DNA of 64,000 bases from CAIWAH01 sp964602595 (GTDB taxonomy: Bacteria; Verrucomicrobiota; Verrucomicrobiia; Limisphaerales; UBA9464): the NCBI GenBank assembly GCA_964602595.1, contig CAZRRO010000002.1, positions 496,001-560,000 of the forward strand, written 5' to 3'. The translations under genes and the position numbers were made by a program. This document shows, piece by piece, positions 18,280 to 25,969 of the stretch (its first letter is position 1; each line of letters opens with the position of its first letter). Below the pieces are notes generated by a model. It searched no databases and was not told where the DNA came from. It saw only the letters and a list, made by a program, of their open reading frames with translations.

Positions 18280-19812
18280 ATGAACCTCCGCCCGTTCCTC
18301 GTCCCCTTGGTCGCTGCGTTGAGTGCGGTTGTGGCTGACGCAGCGACCGGACCGGCGCCGGGCCGGTTTTCGTTCCACCACGAAAACGTCCTCGGCACCT
18401 CGTTCGAACTCCATGTGCGCGGCAACGGGGCGGCGGCCGCAGGCCAAGCGGAGACGGTTGCCTTGGCGGAGGTTGATCGCTTGGCGCGCATCTTCAGCAG
18501 CTATTTACCGGACAGCGAATTCAGCCGTTGGCAGCGGACCCGCGGCGAAGCGTTCACGGTTTCAACGGAACTGTATTCGGTCTTGGCCGCCAGCGAACGC
18601 TGGCAGGCGGCCTCCCGCGGCGCATTCAATCCGGGAGCCGAAGCCTTAAGCCGGCTGTGGCAGGCGGCCGCGGCGAAGGACAGCGTTCCGTCCTCCGCCG
18701 AACTGGCGGCCACCGCGCTGCGGGTTGGCCAACCGGCATGGCGGCTCAATTCAACCGCCCAATCCGCGGAGCACCTCACGGAGGTGCCGCTCACGCTGAA
18801 CGCCCTGGCGAAGGGCTACATCATCGAGCAGGCCAGCGCCGCGGCGGCAAAGGTGGCCGGGGTCGAAGGACTGCTGCTGGAGATCGGCGGCGACCTGCGG
18901 GTCCGCGGACGTTTTGCCGAGACCATCGCTCTGACCGATCCGAAGAATGACACCGAGAACGCCGTTCCGCTGCTGGCCGTGCCCGTGCGCGAAGCCGGCC
19001 TCGCCACTAGCGGGGGCTATCGCCGTGGCGTGAAGGTCCGCGGGCAGCGTTTTTCCCACATCATTGACCCGCGCACGGGCGAACCCGTCACCCATGTCGC
19101 CGGCGTGACGGTAATCGCTCCCGACACGATGACGGCCGACGCGCTTTCGACGACCTTCAGCGTGCTGGCGCCGGACGAAAGCCTTCGCCTCGCCGACGCG
19201 ACCCCGGAGGTCGCCTGCCTGCTGGTGCTTGCGGACGGGCGCCAACTGCGCAGTTCCCGCTGGCCCGCCAGTGAGTTCGCCGGGACGGCCTTCGCCGACG
19301 AAAAGCCGGCCAAGGCCGACGCGGCGCCAACTGGCCCGGCGATGGAGTTGGCCCTCGGCTTCGAGATCAACCGTGTCGAGGGCGGACGCTACCAACGCCC
19401 CTACGTCGCCGCGTGGATCGAGGACAAGGACGGCTTTCCCGTGCGGACCGTCCTGCTGTGGCTGCTCCAGTCCGAAAAGGGCCAACGCTGGATTCCTGAC
19501 CTGCGGCGCTGGCATCGCGGCGACCAGGTGCGCCGGCTCGCCGAGGACAAGGACCTCGTCGCCACCGTCTCCGGTGCGACCCGCAATCCCGGCAAATACA
19601 ATATAGTTTGGGACGGCAAGGACGACCACGGCGAACCGGTAAAACCCGGCACCTACACCTTTTACCTCGAAGCCGCCCGGGAACACGGCACCTACCAGCT
19701 TATGAAGCATGAGTTTGCCGTCGGCGAACAGGCCTTCACCGCCGAACTGAAGGGCAACGAGGAGATCAAGGGCGCCACGCTTGAATACCGCCGCCGAACC
19801 GTCCGCAAGTAG
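18280..19812 (+). CDS. apbE: FAD:protein FMN transferase (ApbE) fused to a C-terminal DUF2271 domain
   Basis: ApbE moves FMN from FAD onto Thr/Ser of exported proteins. A signal peptide (FLVPLVAALSAVVADA) is followed by the ApbE domain to about residue 340. It shows GTSFELHV, LNALAKGYIIEQA, LEIGGDLRVRG, SHIIDPRTGEPVTH and MTADALSTTFSVL, whose Thr/Asp are the Mg-binding region. Residues about 355-510 are a DUF2271-type beta domain (MELALGFEINR, RPYVAAWIEDKDGFPVRTVLLWL, YTFYLEAAREHGTY). DUF2271 is usually a separate neighbouring gene, so the fusion links the two functionally. An alternative GTG start at 18268 overlaps the EF-hand stop. Acts in the periplasm; the flavinylated target is not obvious here. 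Confidence 0.9.
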   Translation: MNLRPFLVPLVAALSAVVADAATGPAPGRFSFHHENVLGTSFELHVRGNGAAAAGQAETVALAEVDRLARIFSSYLPDSEFSRWQRTRGEAFTVSTELYSVLAASERWQAASRGAFNPGAEALSRLWQAAAAKDSVPSSAELAATALRVGQPAWRLNSTAQSAEHLTEVPLTLNALAKGYIIEQASAAAAKVAGVEGLLLEIGGDLRVRGRFAETIALTDPKNDTENAVPLLAVPVREAGLATSGGYRRGVKVRGQRFSHIIDPRTGEPVTHVAGVTVIAPDTMTADALSTTFSVLAPDESLRLADATPEVACLLVLADGRQLRSSRWPASEFAGTAFADEKPAKADAAPTGPAMELALGFEINRVEGGRYQRPYVAAWIEDKDGFPVRTVLLWLLQSEKGQRWIPDLRRWHRGDQVRRLAEDKDLVATVSGATRNPGKYNIVWDGKDDHGEPVKPGTYTFYLEAAREHGTYQLMKHEFAVGEQAFTAELKGNEEIKGATLEYRRRTVRK

Positions 19813-20422
19813 TCCGGCCGCCGCCCCGGACCGGCGCCGGCTGCCGGGCTGGATGCGCTGGCTGCACATCTACGCCTCGATGCTGGGGCTTGGGACGCTG
19901 CTGTTCTTCAGCGTCACCGGGCTCACGCTGAACCACCCCGACTGGACGTTGGGTGGCCAACGGCACGAACAACAGCTCAAGGGCCAGCTCTACGCCGCCT
20001 GGCTGGCGGACGGGGCTGGCGAACAATCGGTGGACAAACTCGCCGTCGTGGAAGCGTTGCGCCGGGCCCACGGCCTGCGCGGGTTGGTGGATGAATTCCG
20101 CGTGGACGAAACGGAATGCTCCCTCGCTTTCAAGGGCCCCGGGAGCTCGGCCGACATCGTCATCAACCGCCAAACCGGGGCTTACGAGCTCACGCTGGCC
20201 ACAGAGGGTTTCGTCGCCCTGGTCAATGATCTGCACAAGGGGCGCCACACCGGGGGCGCCTGGGCGTGGGCCATCGACCTCACCGCCGGCCTGCTCACGC
20301 TCGTGGCGATTACCGGGCTCTGGCTGCTCTTCTACGTGCGGCGCCGGCGGACGTCCGGACTTTGGGTCGGACTCGCGGGAGCTCTCCTGCTGTGGCTGGT
20401 GTTCCTTCTCGGTGTGCGCTGA
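19781..20422 (+). CDS. PepSY-associated transmembrane protein
   Basis: A 213-residue inner-membrane protein. LPGWMRWLHIYASMLGLGTLLFFSVTGLTLNH is the typical first helix of PepSY_TM-like proteins (conserved His in the helix and NHP after it). A periplasmic PepSY-like domain follows, then VNDLHKGRHTGGAWAWAIDL and two further helices (LLTLVAITGLWLLFYVRRRR, LWVGLAGALLLWLVFLLGVR). The motif stretches are given in part. The TTG start at 19781 overlaps the end of apbE by 32 bases; an ATG at 19853 would remove the N-terminal tail. PepSY-TM proteins often take part in trans-membrane electron transfer or metal reduction, which fits a neighbour that makes covalent flavoproteins. Confidence 0.8.
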   Translation: MNTAAEPSASSPAAAPDRRRLPGWMRWLHIYASMLGLGTLLFFSVTGLTLNHPDWTLGGQRHEQQLKGQLYAAWLADGAGEQSVDKLAVVEALRRAHGLRGLVDEFRVDETECSLAFKGPGSSADIVINRQTGAYELTLATEGFVALVNDLHKGRHTGGAWAWAIDLTAGLLTLVAITGLWLLFYVRRRRTSGLWVGLAGALLLWLVFLLGVR

Positions 20423-20450
20423 GGCTCGGCCACATCCGGGGACCGTGAGA

Positions 20451-20503
20451 TTTACGGCGGCTTAACAAAATTCCCCTTCGCCGCACATACGGTCTTAATC
20501 GCC
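20451..20503 (+). promoter_or_regulatory. Shared upstream module (copy 2), with 11-bp-phased repeats
   Basis: Matches the module upstream of the EF-hand gene without gaps: TTTACG, TTAACA and TTAATC start at 20451, 20462 and 20495, the same 11- and 44-base offsets. It ends 78 bases before the first CotH start codon. It implies a separate promoter for cotH under the same regulator as the EF-hand operon. Confidence 0.5.
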
Positions 20504-20581
20504 TCCTGTTTCCGTTAGGTCACACAACGGGTTGCGGAAACCGAACGGAAGCCGCACCTGTCACCGAAAGGTAACTTAGCC

Positions 20582-22261
20582 ATGCACTCGCTCATTCGCC
20601 CGCTTGCCACCGCCTTGGTGTTGGCCGTCTCGCTCACGGCCAACCACGCCGCCGATACCCAACGTCCTGACGGACCTCCGCCCGGCTTCGGCGGACCTCC
20701 GGGCGCCGGCGGCCCGCCGCCATTCGGCCAAGGTGGTCCCGGGGGCCCAGGCGGATTTGGCGGCCCGGGAATGCAGACGGAAACCAAGCTGGTGAAGCAG
20801 TTCGACCAAGACGGCGACAAACGCCTCAACCCCGCCGAGCGCAAGGCGGCCCGGGAGTTCCTCGCCCAGGAAAAGGCCTCCGGCCGGATCCGGCAACGCG
20901 GCCCCCGCGGTCCCCGGGGCGGCGAAGCCCAAGCGGCGCCCCAGCCGGGCCCGAAGGTCGCCGTGGCCGACGTCAAGCCGGTCACCGGCGTGCCGTTCTA
21001 CGACGAGGGCACGGTGCGGACGCTGTTCTTCGAATTCGACAGCGCCGATTGGGAGAAAGAACTGGCCGACTTCTACAACTCCGATGTCGAGGTGCCCGCC
21101 AAGCTGACCGTCGATGGCAAAGCCTACGCCGGCGTGGGCGTTCATTTCCGCGGCGCCTCGTCCTACTTCACGGTGGGCGAGGGACGGAAGCGTTCGCTGA
21201 ATGTCTCAGTCGATTTCACGGACAAGGATCAGAGCGTCGGTGGCTACCGCACGCTGAATCTCCTGAACTCACACGAGGATCCGTCCTTCCTGCGCACGGT
21301 GCTCTACAGCCACATTGCCCGGGAATACCTGCCCGCGCCCAAAGCCAACCTCGTCCGCGTGGTCATCAACGGCGAAAACTGGGGCCTCTACGTCAGCGCG
21401 CAGCAGTTCAACAAGGAGTTCACGCAGGAATTCTTCGGCTCCACCAAGGGCGCCCGATGGAAGGTGCAGGGCAGTCCCGGCGGCCGGGGCACGTTTGCCT
21501 ACCTCGGGGATGCCAAGAAGGACTACGAAGGCATCTATGTGCTCAAGACCAAGGACTCGCCCAAGGTATGGGCCGACCTGGCGAACCTGATGAAAGTGCT
21601 CAACGAAACCCCAGCCGACCGGCTGGAGTCGGCCCTGAAGCCGATCCTCGACGTGGACGGCGCGCTCAAGTTTCTCGCGCTGGAGAACGTGCTCATCAAC
21701 AATGACGGCTATTGGATCCGGAACAGCGATTACGCGATCTACCAGGACGAGGCCGGCAAGTTCCACCTGATCCCGCATGACATGAACGAATGCTTTGCCC
21801 GCCCCGGCGGACCAGGTTTCGGCGGCGGCCGACGGGGCCCCGGTGGCCCTGGTGGCAGCCCAGGAGGTCCGGGCGGCCAAGGAGGCGGTCAGCGCACCGA
21901 AGGCGTGAAACTGGACCCGTTGGTGGCTGCGAATGACGCGTCGAAGCCGCTGCTCTCGAAGCTCCTCGCCGTGCCCGCGCTCCGGGAACGCTACCTCGGC
22001 TACACCCGCGACATCGCCACGAAGTGGCTCGACTGGCAGAAGCTGGGGCCGGTCGCCCAGCAACTGCACGACCTCATCGCGGACGAAGTGAAGGCCGACA
22101 CCCGCAAGCTGGATTCTTACGAAGCCTTTGCCCAAAGCCTCACCCGGGATACCGAGGGCACCGGGTTCGGACCGTTCGGCGGCGGCTCCATCGCACTGAA
22201 GAACTTCGCCGATCAACGGCGGGCGTATCTGTTGAGCTACCAGCCCCCTGCAGCGAAGTAA
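20582..22261 (+). CDS. Secreted CotH-family protein kinase with N-terminal EF-hand
   Basis: CotH proteins are secreted atypical protein kinases related to Fam20. This 559-residue protein has a signal peptide (residues 1-23) and a Gly/Pro-rich linker. One EF-hand follows (DQDGDKRLNPAE, about residues 75-90), then the CotH domain from about 130 to the end: VHFRGASSY, KRSLNVSVDF, NLLNSHEDPSFLRTVL, LVRVVINGENWGLYVSAQQF and the catalytic HDMNE (His399). A second Gly/Pro-rich insert lies just after the catalytic motif. GAAAGGTAAC precedes the ATG. It lies downstream of the PepSY gene with its own copy of the shared upstream module. The EF-hand suggests calcium-dependent activity or binding to the EF-hand partner. 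Confidence 0.88.
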   Translation: MHSLIRPLATALVLAVSLTANHAADTQRPDGPPPGFGGPPGAGGPPPFGQGGPGGPGGFGGPGMQTETKLVKQFDQDGDKRLNPAERKAAREFLAQEKASGRIRQRGPRGPRGGEAQAAPQPGPKVAVADVKPVTGVPFYDEGTVRTLFFEFDSADWEKELADFYNSDVEVPAKLTVDGKAYAGVGVHFRGASSYFTVGEGRKRSLNVSVDFTDKDQSVGGYRTLNLLNSHEDPSFLRTVLYSHIAREYLPAPKANLVRVVINGENWGLYVSAQQFNKEFTQEFFGSTKGARWKVQGSPGGRGTFAYLGDAKKDYEGIYVLKTKDSPKVWADLANLMKVLNETPADRLESALKPILDVDGALKFLALENVLINNDGYWIRNSDYAIYQDEAGKFHLIPHDMNECFARPGGPGFGGGRRGPGGPGGSPGGPGGQGGGQRTEGVKLDPLVAANDASKPLLSKLLAVPALRERYLGYTRDIATKWLDWQKLGPVAQQLHDLIADEVKADTRKLDSYEAFAQSLTRDTEGTGFGPFGGGSIALKNFADQRRAYLLSYQPPAAK

Positions 22262-22306
22262 GTCACCGCCACCCCACCGCGCCACCGACCCTTCCGCCCG
22301 TACACG

Positions 22307-22320
22307 GTTACATGTGTAAC
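22307..22320. promoter_or_regulatory. Palindrome GTTACA-TG-TGTAAC upstream of second CotH gene
   Basis: A perfect 6-base inverted repeat with a 2-base spacer, 49 bases before the start codon of the second CotH gene and 46 bases after the first CotH gene. Possible operator of a dimeric regulator; no copy of the EF-hand/CotH shared module is present here. Confidence 0.35.
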
Positions 22321-22368
22321 ATACTTCTCCGGCTGGTCCGTCTCAAACACTTCAACCCATCCAATGCC

Positions 22369-24627
22369 ATGATCCGTTCCAACTTCGTCCCGAGCTTGGC
22401 GGCCTTCGTTGGCCTCTGGGCCGGCTTCGCCCAGGCCGCCGACCTGCAATTGCTCACCGACGGCGCGACGCCCCGAATCCGTGTGCTGGGCGACGCCGAC
22501 AACGACTGGCGCCTCCAGCGTTCGCCGGACTTCGTCACCTGGACCAACGATCCCGCCCTAGGCACGCTCGTCGCCGGCGACTCGACCAACGCCCCGGCCA
22601 AGGACCTGACCGGCCTCGACGCCGACGCCGGCTTCTTCCGCGCCGTGCGCACCGACGGGCTCTACGACCCGACATTGCTGCGGACGTTCTCACTGAACTT
22701 CACCTTCGCGGATTGGGCCACCCGGCTGACTTCGGCCCGCACCGCCGGCACCGACGTCCTGTGCACCTTGACGCTCGACAACGGCGTGGCGCGGACCGGG
22801 GTTGGTTCCCGCTACAAGGGCAACAGTTCGTTCACGATGGGCGGCGCCAAGAAGTCCATCAATGTGACCGTCAACTACACCAATGACGCCACCGAGGTGC
22901 TCGGCTACGAGACCTTCAACCTCAACAATTCCGCCGGCGACAACACCATCGCCCGCGAGCCCATCTACTTCACGGTGATGGCACGCTACACCCCCGCCCC
23001 CAAGGCGGCGCTCGCCCAGCTCTACATCAACGGTGCGAACTGGGGTGTCTATTCGCTCGCGCAGAACGGCGACAGCGACCTGATCAAGGACTGGTTTGCC
23101 AACGCCGACGGCGACCGTTGGCGCGCCCCCAACGCCCCCGCGGGCGGCGGCGGACCGGGCGGCGGCGGGGGCGGCATGTTCAGCGGCGCCGGCTCCGCGC
23201 TGACCTACGTCGGACCCAACCTTTCCAGCTACAAATCCAACTACGAGCTGCGGCACACGACCGACACCAACCGCGCCTGGCTCCGGCTCACCAACGCGAT
23301 CTTCACGCTGCACTTCACTTCTCCCACGGGGGGCGACTTCTACGACAAGGTGGACAGCGTGCTCGCGACCGACACCTGGTGCTGGTTCCTAGCGCTCGAG
23401 AACATCTTCACCGACGACGACAGTTACTGGAACAAGGGTGCCGACTACGCCTTCTACTACGAACCCGAGAGCGGACGCATCCATCCGGTGGAACACGATG
23501 GCAACGAGGGATTCGTCACCGCCGACGTCAGCATGAGCCCGCTCCAGGGCTCCACCGGCACCAACCGCCCCGTCATCAAGCAGTTCATCGCCAATCCCGA
23601 GCTCAAGCAGCGTTACCTCGCCCACATGCGCACCGTGCTGGAGGAGTCATTCCACCCCGACAAGCTCACGCCGCTCATCAACCAGTTCACGAACCTGAGC
23701 GGGGCCGCCATCACCGCGGACCCCAAGAAGAGCTTCACCGTTGCCGGCTACAACACGGCCGTCACTTCGCTGAAGAGTTTCGTCACCAACCGCTACAAGT
23801 TCCTCACCAACCACGCCGAGTTGACGCCCGTCGCGCCGACGATCACGGAAGTCTCGGAACCCGCCCCGCCCGCCGCGGGTGTCGGCGCGAACATCACGGC
23901 CCGCGTCACCGGCCACGCCAACGAAGGCATCAGCTCCGTGTGGCTCTACCATCGCGGCGCGAACTACGGCCGCTTCACCCGCAGCGAGATGTTCGATGAC
24001 GGCGCGCACGGCGACGGCGCGGCCGGTGACGGCATTTTCGCCGGCACCACCGGTGGCTACCTCGCCGGCACCAAGGTCCGTTATTACTTGGAAGCCCGTT
24101 CGGCCAACACCGCCAAGGCCGCCCGCTTCTTCCCGGCGCGCACCGAACGCGACGCCCTCACCTACCGCGTGACCACCTCGGTGGGCGGCACCAGCCCGGT
24201 GGTGCTCAACGAGCTGCTCGCCAGCAACGGGACCACGCTCGCCGACCCGCAGGGTGAGTTCGAGGACTACGTGGAGCTGCGCAACCTCACCGCGGAGGAC
24301 GTGGACCTCACGGGCCACTACCTGAGTGACGAGGCGAGCAACCCTCGCAAGTGGCAGTTCCCCGTCGGCACCAAGATCGCCGCCAACGGTTACCTGCTCG
24401 TGTGGCTCGACGAGGACAGCACCATCACCCCGGGCCTGCACGCCAGCTTCAAGCTGGACAAGGAGGGTGAGACCGTTTGGCTCGTGGGACCTGACGCCGG
24501 CAACAACATCCTGCTCGACGTCACGACCTTCGGCATGCTCGCCAAGGACCAGGCCTGGAGCCGTTCCGCGGCCAACCCGGCGCTGTTCCAGACCCAGATG
24601 CCGAGCCCTGGCCTGGCGAATCCTTGA
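22369..24627 (+). CDS. Secreted CotH-family kinase with C-terminal lamin-tail domain
   Basis: A 752-residue exported protein. A signal peptide (FVPSLAAFVGLWAGFAQAA) and a short beta region typical of Verrucomicrobia secreted proteins (DWRLQRSPDFVTWTND) come first. The CotH kinase domain occupies about residues 105-480: GSRYKGNSSF, KKSINVTVNY, TFNLNNSAGD, AQLYINGANWGVYSLAQNGD and the catalytic EHDGNEGF (His376). A beta-sandwich (about 490-600) and a C-terminal lamin-tail domain follow (VVLNELLASNGTTLADPQGE, VDLTGHYLSDEASNPRKWQF). A Gly-rich insert occurs near residue 260. The ATG at 22369 is chosen for the signal peptide. Second kinase of the locus; extracellular or surface location. Confidence 0.88.
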   Translation: MIRSNFVPSLAAFVGLWAGFAQAADLQLLTDGATPRIRVLGDADNDWRLQRSPDFVTWTNDPALGTLVAGDSTNAPAKDLTGLDADAGFFRAVRTDGLYDPTLLRTFSLNFTFADWATRLTSARTAGTDVLCTLTLDNGVARTGVGSRYKGNSSFTMGGAKKSINVTVNYTNDATEVLGYETFNLNNSAGDNTIAREPIYFTVMARYTPAPKAALAQLYINGANWGVYSLAQNGDSDLIKDWFANADGDRWRAPNAPAGGGGPGGGGGGMFSGAGSALTYVGPNLSSYKSNYELRHTTDTNRAWLRLTNAIFTLHFTSPTGGDFYDKVDSVLATDTWCWFLALENIFTDDDSYWNKGADYAFYYEPESGRIHPVEHDGNEGFVTADVSMSPLQGSTGTNRPVIKQFIANPELKQRYLAHMRTVLEESFHPDKLTPLINQFTNLSGAAITADPKKSFTVAGYNTAVTSLKSFVTNRYKFLTNHAELTPVAPTITEVSEPAPPAAGVGANITARVTGHANEGISSVWLYHRGANYGRFTRSEMFDDGAHGDGAAGDGIFAGTTGGYLAGTKVRYYLEARSANTAKAARFFPARTERDALTYRVTTSVGGTSPVVLNELLASNGTTLADPQGEFEDYVELRNLTAEDVDLTGHYLSDEASNPRKWQFPVGTKIAANGYLLVWLDEDSTITPGLHASFKLDKEGETVWLVGPDAGNNILLDVTTFGMLAKDQAWSRSAANPALFQTQMPSPGLANP

Positions 24628-24658
24628 AAGGGCGCTGAAGGGCGTTCGGAAGAAACCA

Positions 24659-24694
24659 GCCCAGTGGTCCAAGGACCGCCGGGCATTTGTGTTT
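24659..24694 (+). terminator. Terminator after the second CotH gene
   Basis: An imperfect 12-base stem, GCCCAGTGGTCC / GGACCGCCGGGC (24659-24684) with an AA loop, is followed by ATTTGTGTTT. It sits between the convergent ends of the CotH and PEP-CTERM genes. Confidence 0.6.
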
Positions 24695-24700
24695 CGGATC

Positions 24701-25393
24701 TTAACGGGTGGACCGGAGCCGGCGGCGCACCGCCCACAATACCAAGCCGAGGCCCGCGATCGCGGCATATTCCTCCGGTTCCGGCACCGCGGCCGTCACA
24801 AAGGTCCCGCCCATCGCCATGACCCCGCCGGAAGGCACCGCGTCGGCGGACAGATAGACGTTGAACCGGCCCGAGCCGCCGGTTTTGGCCATGACCTCAT
24901 TGAAGAACGTGGGATCAACGCCCGGAGTGGTCAGGGTCACGGCCCCGTCGCCGGACGCGCCCAAGTCGGTGTCGTTGTCCACCGTCAGGTTGATATGATC
25001 CGTGATGCCCGTGGCGATTTCCGTGCCATCGTAGAAAAATCGGAACGGCATGGGGGCGCCATTGGCTTCGGCGAAATACATGAAACCCCACTGGTCCAAG
25101 GTGGGCGACTGGAAGTTGCTTAGTTCCAGGTCGGCAAACTGGAACGTGAGCAATCCAATGTCGCGGCCGACGAAGTAACTAAAGCCGCTTTGGTTGGCCG
25201 CCGTGCCGGTGCCGACGACGATGGACGTGACCATGGACTGCCCGTCGACCCAACTCCCGCCCCCGGCACCCCCTGGCGACAGGGAGCCGGAATACGAAAA
25301 CGAAGCGCCCGCGGCGGCGACGGGAAGCAGGAGCGCGGCGGCAAGAAGTGAACGAATCTGGCGACGCGGATGTTTCGGGTGCATGGACTGCAT
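24701..25393 (-). CDS. PEP-CTERM sorting-domain secreted protein
   Basis: About 230 residues. A signal peptide (RSLLAAALLLPVAAAGASFS) is followed by a beta-rich body. The C-terminal PEP-CTERM anchor is AAVPEPEEYAAIAGLGLVLW followed by AVRRRLR: the PEP motif, a hydrophobic helix and a basic tail. Such proteins are cleaved by exosortase and usually linked to exopolysaccharide export; no exosortase gene is in the window. The start is uncertain (ATG at 25393 or 25384). It lies 56 bases downstream of the acetyltransferase gene and converges with the CotH gene. Confidence 0.85.
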   Translation of the reverse strand: MQSMHPKHPRRQIRSLLAAALLLPVAAAGASFSYSGSLSPGGAGGGSWVDGQSMVTSIVVGTGTAANQSGFSYFVGRDIGLLTFQFADLELSNFQSPTLDQWGFMYFAEANGAPMPFRFFYDGTEIATGITDHINLTVDNDTDLGASGDGAVTLTTPGVDPTFFNEVMAKTGGSGRFNVYLSADAVPSGGVMAMGGTFVTAAVPEPEEYAAIAGLGLVLWAVRRRLRSTR

Positions 25394-25449
25394 GGGGTGA
25401 AGCTTCTTGAAGCTGTTCCAGCATCCGCTGGCTTGCAAGCGGCAACAGG

Positions 25450-25884
25450 TCACGCCACGGAACCGAGATCGCGCGAGCAAAGTTGCAGTTCCGGCCGCTC
25501 CCGGAAGCCGAGGTGCCGCCAGAACCGGCGCCCCTCGGCGTTGCTCTGATACGCCACAATGTGGCACCGCGTCAGGCCAAGCGCCCGGAGCCGGTCGAGG
25601 CAACTTTCCACCAGTTGGCGACCCACTCCTTGGCCGCGGAATTCCCGGTCCACGGCAAGGTGGTAGAGGAAACCCCTTCGCCCATCGTGACCGCACAGCA
25701 CGGCCCCGACCATCCGCCCGTCGGCCTCGGCTACCAAGCTGAGCCCGGGATTCCGCTCCAGGAACTGAACGATGGGGCCTGCCTCGTCCCAGCTACCCAG
25801 GCCCATGCCTTCGGTCCGTTGCCACAGGGTCAACGCGGCCGCGTGATCGGCTGTTTGAAACGTGCGGAGGGTTGCGTTCGCCAT
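25450..25884 (-). CDS. GNAT-family N-acetyltransferase
   Basis: A 144-residue single-domain GNAT enzyme. The acetyl-CoA-binding motif A is visible: FLYHLAVDREFRGQGVGRQL (R/QxxGxG/A type), preceded by the strand VGAVLCGHDGRRG. The C-terminal YQSNAEGRRFWRHLGFRER is also typical of the fold. Substrate unknown. It is flanked upstream by the MFS terminator and followed by the PEP-CTERM gene. Confidence 0.9.
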   Translation of the reverse strand: MANATLRTFQTADHAAALTLWQRTEGMGLGSWDEAGPIVQFLERNPGLSLVAEADGRMVGAVLCGHDGRRGFLYHLAVDREFRGQGVGRQLVESCLDRLRALGLTRCHIVAYQSNAEGRRFWRHLGFRERPELQLCSRDLGSVA

Positions 25885-25912
25885 GTCGCGAAGGGTGAGC
25901 TTGGGGCCGGCC

Positions 25913-25950
25913 TGGAAAAAGAAAAACGGCGGCTCCCTGCGGAGCCGCCG
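25913..25950 (-). terminator. Rho-independent terminator of the MFS transporter gene
   Basis: A perfect 10-base stem CGGCGGCTCC / GGAGCCGCCG with a 4-base loop (25927-25950) is followed, on the minus strand, by a T-rich run (complement of 25913-25926). It lies 20 bases past the stop of the MFS gene. Confidence 0.85.
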
Positions 25951-25969
25951 TAATTAAATCGCCGTGGAA

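Noticed and set aside
20660..20780. Collagen-like or tandem repeat in the first CotH protein (GGP/GPGG units)
   Set aside because: Low-complexity Gly/Pro linker with irregular units; not a phased G-x-y repeat and not conserved between the two CotH proteins.
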